A stretch of DNA of 64,000 nucleotides from Halomarina ordinaria (GTDB lineage: Archaea > Halobacteriota > Halobacteria > Halobacteriales > Haloarculaceae), in assembly GCF_030553305.1 (NCBI RefSeq), contig NZ_JARRAH010000001.1, forward strand, positions 2,046,001 through 2,110,000. Direction: 5' to 3'. The position numbers and the translations under genes are program-made. Under the pieces are notes generated by a model that saw nothing but the letters and a program-made list of their open reading frames with translations, ran no database searches and was not told where the DNA came from. Shown here piece after piece: positions 52,143-61,320 of this stretch (position 1 is the first letter of the stretch; each line of letters opens with the position of its first letter).

Positions 52143-52736
52143 CTACTCGTCGGACCCGTCCGCGGCGCGCGCGCGTCCGTCCGGGAAGAACAGTTCCCAG
52201 TCCTCGTGCCGGAAGCTCCCGAGGTGGGTGCGGTCGAGCGTCTGGACGTGGGTGTACATCTCGTCGCGCTCGACGGCCGTCCGGACCAGCCCCCCCGCGA
52301 ACGCCCGCTCGTAGGACCCCGCGATGACGATGGCCACCCCTGCCTCCTCGGCGTACAGCACCGTCACCTGGAAGACGCTCCCGCCGGTCTCGTTGCGGAA
52401 CACCTCGTAGCGGTCGAACCCGTCGAGTTCGCGCACCTCGCCGTCCTCGGGTTCGTCCTCGGCACCGCCCGTTCCGCGCTCGAAGGCGGTCCGGAAGTCG
52501 TCGGCGTAGTTGTCCGGGATGACGTAGACGAACCCGAAGCGGTCGTCGTCGCCGATGTCGGGGTGTTTCGGCGCGGTGTGGCCCGCCGCGACGGCGGCGA
52601 CGTCCCAGCCGTCGGCCTCGAGTTCGGCCTCGATGGCGCGCATCTCCTCGATGGTCGCCTCCCACGCCCCCTTCAGCGCGTCCGCGTTCGCCGCGAGACG
52701 GTCGGCGTAGTCGGTGTCCTCTCCGATATCGGGCAT
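52143..52736 (-). CDS. Haloarchaeal protein of unknown function
   Basis: 197 residues, soluble and acidic. N-terminal helix (ADRLAANADALKGAWEATIEEMRAIEAELEADGWD) then an alpha/beta domain with HTAPKHPDIGDDDRFGFVYVIPDNY, FDRYEVFRNETGGSVFQVTVLYAEEAGVAIVIAGSYE and YTHVQTLDRTHLGSFRHEDWELFF. I do not recognise a family with certainty. Start MPDIGEDTDY was taken. Same strand as the peptide-transporter operon, about 53 bases after the small membrane protein. Confidence 0.65.
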   Translation of the reverse strand: MPDIGEDTDYADRLAANADALKGAWEATIEEMRAIEAELEADGWDVAAVAAGHTAPKHPDIGDDDRFGFVYVIPDNYADDFRTAFERGTGGAEDEPEDGEVRELDGFDRYEVFRNETGGSVFQVTVLYAEEAGVAIVIAGSYERAFAGGLVRTAVERDEMYTHVQTLDRTHLGSFRHEDWELFFPDGRARAADGSDE

Positions 52737-52789
52737 ACGCGCACCTCTGTCGGTGAGCCGGTAAAACCTGTTGTTCGATGAGGCACGTC

Positions 52790-53245
52790 TCAGACGGCGA
52801 CGCCGAACCCGAACTCCAGCGCCGCCGAGCACCCGAGCATGACGACGGCCGCGAGCAGCAGTTTGGCGGCGTCGGAGTAGCGCTCGTCCGGCCCGAGGCG
52901 GTACTCCTCGCCCAGGAGGCCGACGACGCGCTGGACGAGCGCCTGGAACCCCGTCTCCTCCTCGCTGTTCGGCGGGAGTATCCTCCGCTCTTTGTACGGC
53001 GGGTTCGGGCGCACCTTCACGCTCCCGACGCCGAACAGCAGGAACCCGACGACGAACAGGAGGTACTTCACCCCGAGGAGCGGCCGGGCGACGCCGAGGC
53101 CGAACGTGACGAGCACCGCGAGGGTGGCGACGAGGAGGGTCAGGACGAGCGCGTACGCCACCGCGTCGAGCACGCGGAGGCGCCGCGGCGGGACGAACTC
53201 CTCGCCGAACTCCCGGGCGTACCGCCCGCGCTCGCCGTCGGCCAT
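52790..53245 (-). CDS. Three-helix haloarchaeal membrane protein at the end of the opp operon
   Basis: 151 residues with three hydrophobic segments (AVAYALVLTLLVATLAVLVTFGLG, KYLLFVVGFLLFGVGSVKV and AKLLLAAVVMLGCSAALEFGFGVAV) and a cytoplasmic loop with KVRPNPPYKERRI. It may belong to a haloarchaea-only family (DUF7555-like, from memory, unverified). Its start codon abuts the oppF-like stop with no gap, so it is translationally linked to the peptide transporter. Confidence 0.6.
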   Translation of the reverse strand: MADGERGRYAREFGEEFVPPRRLRVLDAVAYALVLTLLVATLAVLVTFGLGVARPLLGVKYLLFVVGFLLFGVGSVKVRPNPPYKERRILPPNSEEETGFQALVQRVVGLLGEEYRLGPDERYSDAAKLLLAAVVMLGCSAALEFGFGVAV

Positions 53246-54823
53246 CTACCGGCTCCGCGACCGGTTCGCGAGGAGGTCGTCGAACACCGGTTCGGGCTCC
53301 TCGTACGCCGCGTCGTGGCGGTGACAGAAGCTCGTCCGTCCGCTCTCGCTCACCGGGTGGTGGGCGGGTCGCTCCTCGTCACAGACGCTGCCGAACTCCT
53401 CGGCCATGTACTCGCGCGCGCGCGCCTCGTCGCCGTCGCGGACGTACTCCACGGCCTGCTCGACGTGGCGGCGCACCTCGTCGGGGACGTCGTGGTCGCC
53501 GAACACCTCGTGGCGTATCTCGTCGATGTCGGAGAACCGCGTCTCCATCCCGAGCGCCGCCCGAGCGCGTTCGCCGAGGCTCCGGTCGGTCCGTTCGCGC
53601 TCGCGGAGGATCTCCCGGAGCAACTCGATACCCTCCCACACCCCGTCGTCGACGTCGCGGTACTCCTCGGGGCGTATCTTCACCGGACAGCGCGTGCTGA
53701 ACGGACAGCCGACCGGCGGGTCGCGGGGGCTCGGCGGCGTCCCCCGGAGCGTGACGCGCTGGCGCGTCACCGTCGGGTCCGCGTCCGGAATCGCCGACAG
53801 CAGCGAGTAGGTGTAGGGGTTCTTCGGGTTCTCGAACAGCTCCTCGGTGTCGCCGATCTCCATGACGTGCCCGAGGTACATCACGGCGACCCGGTCGCAG
53901 ATGTGGCGAACCACGGAGAGGTCGTGGGCGATGAAGAGGTAGGTGAGGCCGAACTCGTCCTGGAGGTCGTCGAGGAGGTTCAGTATCTTCGCCTGGACGC
54001 TCACGTCGAGCGCGCTCACCGGTTCGTCGAGGACGACGAACTCCGGTTCGAGCGCGAGCGCGCGGGCGATGCCGATGCGCTGGCGCTGGCCGCCGGAGAA
54101 CTGGTGGGGGTAGCGATAGAAGTGCTCCTCGCGCAGGCCGACGGTCTCCAGCAACTGCCGGACGTACGCGCGGCGCACGCGCAGCTTCGCGACGTGGACG
54201 GTCACGGTCACGTCGACGGTGTCGCCGGCGTCGTCGACCGAGACCGACACCTGCTCGTCCGGGAGCGGGATGGCGTCGCGCACCGACGCCTGCGCCGAGT
54301 CCCCGGTGAGCGTGACGACGATGTCCGCGGTCCCGTCCTCCTCGACGGGGGTACCGTCACCGGAGACGCGCACGGTCCGGTCGCCGGCCCCCTCGACGCG
54401 GACGGAGAACTCCGGCCAGTCGTGGACGTCGAGCGGTTCCTGGATTATCTCGCCGACCGTCATCCGGTCGTTGAGGCTGGACTCGGGGTCCTGAAAGACG
54501 ATCTGGGCGTCGCGCCGCCAGCGCTTGAGCGTCTTCCCCGAGAACGTCGTGATGTCCTCGCCGTCGAACAGCACCTCGCCGTCGGTGGCCTCCTCGAGGC
54601 GGACGAGCGTCCGCCCGAGGGTCGTCTTCCCGCAACCGGACTCGCCGACGAGTCCCAGCGTCTCGCCGTGCTGTATCTGGAAGTCGACGCCGTCGACGGC
54701 CTTGACGGGGGTCGAACTCAGCAGTCCGCCCCCCTCGTAGTAGGTCTTGAGGCCGTTCACTTCGACCAGCGCGTCGCGCCGGTCCGCGGTTCGCTGTCGT
54801 TCGGCGAGTAGCTCCTCACTCAT
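53246..54823 (-). CDS. oppF: Peptide ABC transporter ATPase (OppF/DppF type) with beta-rich insertion
   Basis: 525 residues. Walker A GESGCGKT (60-67), Q-loop [20 protein letters not shown], signature FSGGQRQR (242-249), Walker B FVVLDEP, and [19 protein letters not shown]. An insertion at about 137-213 ([17 protein letters not shown] ... [12 protein letters not shown]), predicted all beta, splits the helical subdomain before the signature. A C-terminal region of about 130 residues after the oligopeptide-type cysteine cluster ([12 protein letters not shown]) is also longer than usual. Last core gene of the operon. Confidence 0.88.
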   Translation of the reverse strand: MSEELLAERQRTADRRDALVEVNGLKTYYEGGGLLSSTPVKAVDGVDFQIQHGETLGLVGESGCGKTTLGRTLVRLEEATDGEVLFDGEDITTFSGKTLKRWRRDAQIVFQDPESSLNDRMTVGEIIQEPLDVHDWPEFSVRVEGAGDRTVRVSGDGTPVEEDGTADIVVTLTGDSAQASVRDAIPLPDEQVSVSVDDAGDTVDVTVTVHVAKLRVRRAYVRQLLETVGLREEHFYRYPHQFSGGQRQRIGIARALALEPEFVVLDEPVSALDVSVQAKILNLLDDLQDEFGLTYLFIAHDLSVVRHICDRVAVMYLGHVMEIGDTEELFENPKNPYTYSLLSAIPDADPTVTRQRVTLRGTPPSPRDPPVGCPFSTRCPVKIRPEEYRDVDDGVWEGIELLREILRERERTDRSLGERARAALGMETRFSDIDEIRHEVFGDHDVPDEVRRHVEQAVEYVRDGDEARAREYMAEEFGSVCDEERPAHHPVSESGRTSFCHRHDAAYEEPEPVFDDLLANRSRSR

Positions 54824-56165
54824 CGTGGGTCACCTCCGTCTGCGCACCGTCGCCCTGCGCGCGGTGGTACGCCACCGCGTCCTCCCGCGTCAGCTCCTCG
54901 GGGTAGAGGAGACACGCCGCGGTGTGTTCTCGCTCGTCGCTCACGTCGACGTTCACCGGGTGGACGACGTCGCAGGCGTCGAACGCCTCGGGACAGCGTG
55001 GCGCGAAGCGACAGTACGTCGGCTGCTCGTTCGGCGTCGGCACGTCCCCCTCGATGGTTCGCAGGCGTTCCTCGCCCACGTTCCGGCCGGGGATGGACTC
55101 CAGTAACCCCCGCGTGTAGGGGTGTTTCGGCGACGCGAACAGCTCCTCGACCGGCGCGCTCTCGACGAGTTCGCCGGAGTACATCACGTTCACCCGGTCG
55201 GCCACCTCCGCGATGACGCCCATGTCGTGGGTGATGAACATGATGGCGAGGTCGCGTTCCGCCTGGATGTCATCGAGCAGTTCGAGGATCTGTGCCTGGA
55301 TGGTGACGTCGAGCGCCGTCGTCGGCTCGTCGCAGATGAGCAGCTTCGGCTTGCACGCGAGCGCCATCGCGATGACGGCGCGCTGGCGCATCCCCCCGGA
55401 GAACTGGTGGGGGTACTCGTCGATGCGACGTCGGGCGTCCGGGATGGAGACGGCTTCGAGCAGGCGGATGGCCTCGTCGGTCGCCGCCTGCCCCGTCTTG
55501 CCCTGGTGGAGGCGCACGGCCTCCTTGATCTGGTTGCCGACGGTGTAGACGGGGTTGAGCGACGTCAGCGGGTCCTGGAAGATCATCGCGATGCCCTTCC
55601 CGCGGAGCGCCCGCAGGGCGGGCTTCGAGGCGTTCGTCACCTCGACGTACCCGCCGGTGCCGTCCCGGACGACGAAGGCCTCCTCGTCGGTGACGCCGAG
55701 GCGGGTGGTGTACCCACGCTCGACGAGGCGACGCATGTCGACGTCGCCCTCCCTGACGAGCAGTTTCGCGTCGTGGACGTCGTACTCGCCGTCGGTGAGT
55801 TCCTCCGGCGTGACGCCGTCGTCGAACAGGCGCTCGACGAGCGTGACGACGTCGTGGTTCTGTCGCAGGTCGTCGACGTCGACCGTCCGCTTCGGGAAGC
55901 GGCCGGCGAGTCGCTCGACGGTCTCCGGGTCGCTGAAGCGGATGCTCCCGCCCATGATGCGCCCCGGCGAGTCGACCAGCCCCATGATGGAGCGAGCGGT
56001 GACGGACTTGCCCGACCCGCTCTCGCCGACGATGCCGACGGTCTCGCCCTCGCGGATGGTGTAGGAGATGTCGTCGACCGCGCGAATGGTCTCCTTGTCC
56101 GTGAAGAACGTCGTCTGCAGGTGCTCGACGGCCAGCACCGGCTCGCGGTTGAGCTGGATGCTCAT
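54816..56165 (-). CDS. oppD: Peptide ABC transporter ATPase (OppD/DppD type) with large insertion
   Basis: 449 residues. Walker A GESGSGKS (47-54), Q-loop [20 protein letters not shown], signature FSGGMRQR, Walker [27 protein letters not shown] and the C-terminal [18 protein letters not shown] cluster. About 100 extra residues (80-180) lie between the Walker A and Q-loop. Overlaps oppF by eight bases and oppC by four. Confidence 0.9.
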   Translation of the reverse strand: MSIQLNREPVLAVEHLQTTFFTDKETIRAVDDISYTIREGETVGIVGESGSGKSVTARSIMGLVDSPGRIMGGSIRFSDPETVERLAGRFPKRTVDVDDLRQNHDVVTLVERLFDDGVTPEELTDGEYDVHDAKLLVREGDVDMRRLVERGYTTRLGVTDEEAFVVRDGTGGYVEVTNASKPALRALRGKGIAMIFQDPLTSLNPVYTVGNQIKEAVRLHQGKTGQAATDEAIRLLEAVSIPDARRRIDEYPHQFSGGMRQRAVIAMALACKPKLLICDEPTTALDVTIQAQILELLDDIQAERDLAIMFITHDMGVIAEVADRVNVMYSGELVESAPVEELFASPKHPYTRGLLESIPGRNVGEERLRTIEGDVPTPNEQPTYCRFAPRCPEAFDACDVVHPVNVDVSDEREHTAACLLYPEELTREDAVAYHRAQGDGAQTEVTHDE

Positions 56166-57664
56166 CCGCCACCTCCGGTCGCGGCGGCCTCAGACGCCGC
56201 CTCGCCGCCGGTGTCGCTCTGCGGGTCGATGGCGTCGCGGATGCCGTCGCCGAGGGCGTTGAACGCCGTCACCACGAGCACGATGAGGACCCCCGGGATG
56301 AGCGCGATGTGCCAGGAGGCGGTCGTGACGTACGACCGGCCGTTGGCGACGATCTGTCCCCACTCCGGCGTCGGCGGGTTGATGCCGATGCCGAGGTACG
56401 ACAGCGCCGACGTGGTGATGATGATGCCGCCGATGGTCATCGAGGCGTAGACGAGCAGGTAACCGACCACGTAGGGGAGCATGTGCTTGCGCATGGTGAC
56501 GGTCGAGCGCTGCCCGTAGCTCCGGGCGGCGTCGACCCACTCCTGCTCGGAGACCTGCATCGCGGGGCCGCGGATGGCGCGCCAGATGCCCGGCCAGTAG
56601 AGGAAGCCGAACACCAGCGCGATGAGCAACCCGCCGTTGTAGAAGTCCGCTATCCAGTGGTCGGAGAACACCACCGACATGAGGATGAGCAACAGGATGG
56701 CCGGGATGGCCTGAATCGAGTCGCTCACCACCACCGCCGTGAGGTCGGCCAGGCCCTTGTAGTAGGCCGTCAGCAGGCCGAGGAAGACGGCGATGAAGCC
56801 GCTGATGCCGATGGCGAGCAGGCCGACGAACAGCGAGACGCGCGCGCCGTAGGCGAGGGAGGTGAACAGGTCACCTCCCGGCGTCGGTAACGTCCCGAGC
56901 GGGTGGAACCGACCGTAGTCGTCGTACTCGCCGATGGAGACCGTGTTCTCGGGGTTGCTCCCGCCCGAGGAGGCCGACGCGAGGTTGGCCGTCCCGTGGT
57001 TGGTCTCGAGGACCTCGCCCGACCCCTCGTCGTAGTACTCGAAGGAGGCACCGTACGGCCTGATGGTGTCGTCCTGGTAGGTGATGGGCGCCAGCGTCGG
57101 CGCGAACATCGCGAGGCCGATGAACAGCAGGACGACGACGAAGCCGAACTGTCCCCAGCGGTGGTCGCGGAGGCGCTCGACGACGTCGTCGCGCGGCGTC
57201 CAGTCGGCGTAGCGGTAGTGTCTGACGAAGACGTCGTAGCCCTTCCAGAGCCAGTAGACGAAGAAGAACAGGTAGGCGTAGACGAGCACGAACCGGATGG
57301 ACCAGGAGACGCCCGGCGAGAGGCCGAGGAACGTCCCTTCCCACCCGCCGGCCGCCGTCCGGTGGCCCTGGTTCGGGACGACGTCGCGCGAGAGCAGCGT
57401 CGGTATCTGCCCGGCGGCGGTGCGGGCGCTGTCGATGGCGCTCTCCGCGGACGCGATGAGGCCGGTCAGGTCGACGATGCCGTTCAAGATGCCCCCGACG
57501 ACCTGGACGAAGAACTCGAGGGTCGCGAGTGCCATGCCGATGAGCGCGCCGAACTCCACGAGGAGCAACAGCGCGAACACCCCGCCCCAGACGAGCGCGG
57601 GGCGCGGGTTCTCCTGAATCCGCTTTCGAAGCGGGAGTTCCTGGGTGTACTGTGTCTGACTCAT
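56162..57664 (-). CDS. oppC: Peptide ABC transporter permease (OppC/DppC type), extended
   Basis: 500 residues versus about 300 in bacteria. The C-terminal permease has DLFTSLAYGARVSLFVGLLAIGIS (about 258-281), the EAA loop EQEWVDAARSYGQRSTVTMRKHMLPYVVGYLLVY and ITTSALSYLGIGINPPTPEWGQIV. The N-terminal part contains two extra helices (VWGGVFALLLLVEFGALIGMALATL and SIRFVLVYAYLFFFVYWLW) before the usual one. Cytoplasmic membrane; part of the dimeric channel with OppB. Confidence 0.9.
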   Translation of the reverse strand: MSQTQYTQELPLRKRIQENPRPALVWGGVFALLLLVEFGALIGMALATLEFFVQVVGGILNGIVDLTGLIASAESAIDSARTAAGQIPTLLSRDVVPNQGHRTAAGGWEGTFLGLSPGVSWSIRFVLVYAYLFFFVYWLWKGYDVFVRHYRYADWTPRDDVVERLRDHRWGQFGFVVVLLFIGLAMFAPTLAPITYQDDTIRPYGASFEYYDEGSGEVLETNHGTANLASASSGGSNPENTVSIGEYDDYGRFHPLGTLPTPGGDLFTSLAYGARVSLFVGLLAIGISGFIAVFLGLLTAYYKGLADLTAVVVSDSIQAIPAILLLILMSVVFSDHWIADFYNGGLLIALVFGFLYWPGIWRAIRGPAMQVSEQEWVDAARSYGQRSTVTMRKHMLPYVVGYLLVYASMTIGGIIITTSALSYLGIGINPPTPEWGQIVANGRSYVTTASWHIALIPGVLIVLVVTAFNALGDGIRDAIDPQSDTGGEAASEAAATGGGG

Positions 57665-57665
57665 G

Positions 57666-58736
57666 TTATTCGTACCCGATCCGTGGGTCGATGACGGTGT
57701 ACAGGAAGTCCTGAATGATGTTCACGCTGAGGGTGATGAGGACGAAGACGAACAGCAGCGACCCCGCGACCGGGAGGTCGCCCTGTATCGTCGCGTCGAA
57801 GAACAACTTCCCCAGCCCGTTGATGCCGAACACCGACTCGACGACGACGGACCCGCCGATGAGCAGGAACGCCTCGGCGGTGATGACCGGCACGAGTGGG
57901 ATGAGGGCGTTGCGGAAGACGTGCTTCCAGACGATGACGCGCTCGGAGAGGCCCTTCGCCCGGGCCGTCTCGACGTAGTTCGAGTTGATGGTCTCGAGCA
58001 CCGCGGTCCGCCCGATACGCATCTCGTTGCCCATCGACGCCGACCCGAGCACGAGCGCGGCCGGCATGATCTGCTTGATGGCGACGAGCAACGCGTTCCA
58101 CCCCTCGGCGTCGTACGTCGGGACGATGCCGTCGAACGCGACGGGACTCAGGTTCCCGAGCGGCGGGGCGGTGATGACGTCCGTACTGACGACGAAGTCG
58201 TTCCACGCGAACGCCCCGTTCGTCAGCGACCCGGAGTTGATGAGTATCTCGGCGAGGATGATGCCGAGCCAGAAGTTCGGCATGGCCCGCCAGACGATGC
58301 CGCCGAAGGAGGCGGAGTAGTCCGAGAACGTGTTGGGGTTCAGCCCGGCGTAGAAGCCGAGCGGGATGCCGATGAACAGCGCGATGAGCACCGACCAGAA
58401 CCCGAGCCAGATGGTGCGCGGCGCACGACTGGCGATGAGGTCGGTGACGCTCGTCCCGCGGCTGATGACCCACGACTGGCCCAGTTCGAACGTCAGCAGA
58501 CCAATCATGAAGTCGATGTACTGCTCCCACAGGGGAATCTGGTTCCCCTGGGCGTCGACGATACCGATACTCTTGGCGACGGCGAGCCGGTACGCCGGGT
58601 CGTTGTTCGTCCCGACGACGGCCGAGACGGGGTCGGTCGGTCCAACTCGCAGTATGAGGAAGGCGAGCGACATCGAGAACAACAGGATGGGTATCGCGAG
58701 TACCAGCCGCCGGAGGAAGTAACTCCACCGGCTCAT
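57666..58736 (-). CDS. oppB: Peptide ABC transporter permease (OppB/DppB type)
   Basis: 356 residues. RLVLAIPILLFSMSLAFLILRVGPTDP at the start, the periplasmic-type loop and the EAA motif YVETARAKGLSERVIVWKHVFRNALIPLVPVI are typical of OppB; GGSVVVESVFGINGLGKLFFDATIQGDLPV ends the domain. Start MSRWSYFLRR was preferred over the upstream MPASRQR reading. The upstream region holds an inverted repeat that could mask this start (58737-58789). One base separates it from oppC. Confidence 0.92.
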   Translation of the reverse strand: MSRWSYFLRRLVLAIPILLFSMSLAFLILRVGPTDPVSAVVGTNNDPAYRLAVAKSIGIVDAQGNQIPLWEQYIDFMIGLLTFELGQSWVISRGTSVTDLIASRAPRTIWLGFWSVLIALFIGIPLGFYAGLNPNTFSDYSASFGGIVWRAMPNFWLGIILAEILINSGSLTNGAFAWNDFVVSTDVITAPPLGNLSPVAFDGIVPTYDAEGWNALLVAIKQIMPAALVLGSASMGNEMRIGRTAVLETINSNYVETARAKGLSERVIVWKHVFRNALIPLVPVITAEAFLLIGGSVVVESVFGINGLGKLFFDATIQGDLPVAGSLLFVFVLITLSVNIIQDFLYTVIDPRIGYE

Positions 58737-58789
58737 GGTACCCCACCGCTGTCGACTCGCTGGCACGCGCGGCGGTGGTACGGGGTACC
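58737..58789 (-). promoter_or_regulatory. Possible mutually exclusive RNA hairpins before oppB
   Basis: GGTACCCC (58737-58744), directly before the oppB ATG, is complementary to GGGGTACC (58782-58789). The latter can instead pair locally: GGTAC (58777-58781) with GTACC (58785-58789). The two folds exclude each other. A T-run in the minus-strand transcript after the upstream stop (GATTTTTG, 58876-58883) could lower readthrough from the binding-protein gene. Whether the region switches is untested. Confidence 0.35.
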
Positions 58790-58901
58790 GCCGTCGCTGC
58801 AGGTGTGATTCATTGTAGCGTATGACCTGATTTTTCGTTGCGGCAATTATGTCTTTCTATCCCTTTGCTTACCGTCAAAAATCGAACCGCCGGAGACGGG
58901 G

Positions 58902-60794
58902 TTACTCGCCGCTCTCGTTGCCCGTCGTCTCGTTCGGGTCGGCGGCCTCGTCGGGGCGGTCCTCGACGTCCTGCTCGAGCCAGAAGGTGTTGTACTTCTG
59001 GCGCGAGGGACCCATCGCGCCGAACTTCGGCGCGTGGAAGTAGTCGTAGCTGAAGCGTTCGGTGGCGCCGTGGAAGACGTTCACGAGGACGACGTCCTCC
59101 CAGTTGGCCTCCTCCATCTGGATGTAGGCCTCGTTGCGGGCCTCCTCCGCCTCGTCGGTCGGTTCGAGGTTGTCGCTGATGGTCTGCCACGCCTCGGTGG
59201 CCGCCTGCGACGCCTCGGTCTCCTCCTCGCGGCCCCAGTTGGTGTACGTCAGGACACCGGTCTCGCCCGTGTAGGTGTCCTCGGGGTTGATGAGCTGGAG
59301 GAAGTTGTCCGGCTCCGGCCAGTCGGCGATCCACCCGAGGGTGTACGCCTGCAGGCTCCCCTGTTCACCCTGGTCGAGCAGCGTCGCGAACTCGGCGGAC
59401 TCGATGTCCATGTCGATGTACGCCTCGCGGAGCTGCCCCTGGAGGATCTGGGCGATCTGGCTCCACGTGTCGGAGACGTAGTGCGTGAAGGTGAACGAGA
59501 AGCGGTCGTCCTCACTGTAGCCCGCCTCCTCCATGACCTCCTTTGCGCTCGCGATGTCGGACTCCTGCCCGTAGGGGTAGGCGTCCTCGACGTGGCTGTT
59601 GTACGCCTCGCCCTCGCCGGGGTAGACGAGCGGCGGCGTGAGGTGGTAGCCGGGCGAGACGCGGCCCTTGTACACCTCGTTCGCCAGCTGGTTCTGGTTG
59701 GTCGCGTAGGCGACGGCCTGACGGACCGGCTTGGGGACCTCCCGGGTGTTGAACCCGAAGTAGTACGTCGACACCTCGGGGACCTTCAGGTAGTCGACGA
59801 CCTCGCCGTTGCTGACGCTGTCGTACTGACCGCTGGTCCGACCCTGTTCGTCGTCCTCGGCGTTGGTGATGTTCGACTGCTGGAACTCCGCGGTGGGGAC
59901 ACCGAACGTGTCGACGTTCTTCTCCATCGCGTAGTTGTACGCCGCCTGCGTGTCCTCGATGACCTGCCACTGGACGCCCTCGACGTAGGCCGTCTCGCCG
60001 TGGTAGTCGTCGAAGCGGGTGGCCGCGGCGGAGGTGCCCTTCTCCCAGCTGTCGAAGACGAACGGCCCCGCACCGATGGGTTCGCTCTCCGAGAAGGTCT
60101 GGTAGTCGTCGCTCGGGTCGTCCGGGGCGCCCTCGTCGTCGAGGCTTCCGACGATGCCGTCGGGAACGACCGCGAACGAGGAGTACGCGAGCATCTGGAG
60201 CGACGCGTGGAACGCGCGGTCGAGGGTGATGACGAGCGTCTGGTCGTCCTCGGCCTCGACGCCGAGCGAACCGTCGGAGTAGGTGTCCTCGTCGTCGGTT
60301 TCGTGGGTGACGCCGAGCGAGTCGAGGATGAAGTACGTCCGGACCGAGTGCGGGGAGCCCGCGAGGCGGTTGAACGAGTAGACGAAGTCCTGGGCGGTGA
60401 CGCTATCGCCGTTGTGGAACGTCGCCTCCTTGAGGGTGAACGTGTACTCGGTGAAGTCGTCGTTCGTCTCGTAGCCCTCGGCGAGTCCCTCCGTGACCTC
60501 CGTCTCGCCGTTCGGGTAGTTCATCAGGCCGTCGAAGACCTGCTGGACGACCTGCCCGGAGGCCGTGTCGTCGGCCGCGACGGGGTCGAACGTGGAGATG
60601 GTGGAGTTGATCTTCCGGTAGGTACCACCCTCCTGGGGCTCCATGTCGCTGTCGTCGTCGCCGGAACCGTTCCCGTTCCCGTCGCTGTCGTTGCCGCTCG
60701 GTTCCCCGGTACACCCTGCGAGCGCCGCGGCCGCCGCCGCACCACCGGTCGCCTGCAGGAATCGCCTCCTCGAAAGTCCGTTACTGTCTGTCAT
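58902..60794 (-). CDS. oppA: Peptide-binding lipoprotein of the ABC transporter
   Basis: 630 residues. Twin-arginine signal (LSRRRFLQATGG) and lipobox ALAGC, then an Asn/Gly/Asp linker and a class C (SBP_bac_5) domain with FDPVAADDTASGQVVQQVFDGLMNY, YTFTLKEATFHNGDSVTAQDFVYSFNRL and VRQAVAYATNQNQLANEVYKG. Binds oligopeptides or dipeptides outside the cell. First gene of the operon; a leaderless promoter lies at 60820. Confidence 0.9.
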   Translation of the reverse strand: MTDSNGLSRRRFLQATGGAAAAAALAGCTGEPSGNDSDGNGNGSGDDDSDMEPQEGGTYRKINSTISTFDPVAADDTASGQVVQQVFDGLMNYPNGETEVTEGLAEGYETNDDFTEYTFTLKEATFHNGDSVTAQDFVYSFNRLAGSPHSVRTYFILDSLGVTHETDDEDTYSDGSLGVEAEDDQTLVITLDRAFHASLQMLAYSSFAVVPDGIVGSLDDEGAPDDPSDDYQTFSESEPIGAGPFVFDSWEKGTSAAATRFDDYHGETAYVEGVQWQVIEDTQAAYNYAMEKNVDTFGVPTAEFQQSNITNAEDDEQGRTSGQYDSVSNGEVVDYLKVPEVSTYYFGFNTREVPKPVRQAVAYATNQNQLANEVYKGRVSPGYHLTPPLVYPGEGEAYNSHVEDAYPYGQESDIASAKEVMEEAGYSEDDRFSFTFTHYVSDTWSQIAQILQGQLREAYIDMDIESAEFATLLDQGEQGSLQAYTLGWIADWPEPDNFLQLINPEDTYTGETGVLTYTNWGREEETEASQAATEAWQTISDNLEPTDEAEEARNEAYIQMEEANWEDVVLVNVFHGATERFSYDYFHAPKFGAMGPSRQKYNTFWLEQDVEDRPDEAADPNETTGNESGE

Positions 60795-60819
60795 TCCAAA
60801 ACCTCGTATTTGTTAATGG

Positions 60820-60828
60820 TTTATAAGC
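60820..60828 (-). promoter_or_regulatory. TATA box of the peptide-binding protein gene
   Basis: On the minus strand GCTTATAAA sits 26-34 bases before the ATG at 60794, indicating leaderless transcription of the peptide-transporter operon. Confidence 0.5.
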
Positions 60829-61080
60829 TTGGCGTTGTCGCGCGGTTCAGCCGTTGAATCGGCCCGCCAGTTTCTTTCAGTTGTTCTCCCGGTTCCGTGT
60901 GACATGCGTCCACACAAGGAGGACATATCGGTCGTTCCCGCATATATACTCCGTATTGTGAAATGCGCGTTTTACCAACCCGTGTCGGTTCGGCGAATCG
61001 GCCGTAATACGCTGTCTAGCGCTCTCTCCCGGCCTATACCCGCGCTTCGACTCGTGACAACACGACGTTCGTTCCGACAC

Positions 61081-61088
61081 GTTTATTA
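61081..61088 (+). promoter_or_regulatory. TATA box of the 52-residue gene
   Basis: GTTTATTA lies 24-31 bases before ATG 61112, the spacing of leaderless haloarchaeal genes. This supports the short ORF being a real gene. Confidence 0.5.
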
Positions 61089-61111
61089 TGGGATGTTAGC
61101 TATTGCCAGTC

Positions 61112-61270
61112 ATGGAGCCCAACACGGCGACCACGTCCGGGTCGGACGCCGAGTACGAGGTGATGGCGGCTGTGGACGACGGAACGCTCGTCATCGCCGA
61201 CGTCAGCCGCGACGACGCGTGGGTCGCCCTTCCGCTCTCGCAGGCCCTCTCACTCGACGACTATCAGTGA
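61112..61270 (+). CDS. Small haloarchaeal protein (52 residues, DUF7556-like)
   Basis: 52 residues (MEPNTATTSGSDAEYEVM...). A conserved-looking core, VMAAVDDGTLVIADVSRDDAWVALPL, then an acidic end (SLDDYQ). It is preceded by a well placed TATA box and followed immediately by a hairpin (61272-61286), so it is probably expressed. It resembles small single-domain haloarchaeal proteins annotated as DUF7556; this name is from memory. Function unknown. Confidence 0.65.
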   Translation: MEPNTATTSGSDAEYEVMAAVDDGTLVIADVSRDDAWVALPLSQALSLDDYQ

Positions 61271-61271
61271 C

Positions 61272-61286
61272 TCCCTCTCAGAGGGA
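61272..61286 (+). terminator. Hairpin after the 52-residue gene
   Basis: TCCCTC/GAGGGA with loop TCA starts one base after the stop codon; a T5 tract follows 20 bases later (61307-61311). Possible terminator or 3'-end signal, weakly supported. Confidence 0.35.
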
Positions 61287-61320
61287 AGACTGATAACAGA
61301 CTGGTGTTTTTACGCTCCCA

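Larger units (their letters stand above)
60795..61111. other. 317-base divergent intergenic region
   Basis: AT-rich in parts (TTTATAAG, GCATATATACTC, GTTTATTATG) with the promoters of the peptide transporter and of the small gene at 61112. A further patch (GCATATATACTCCGTATTG, about 60941-60959) has no obvious target and could belong to an unrecognised transcript. No credible protein gene. Confidence 0.4.
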
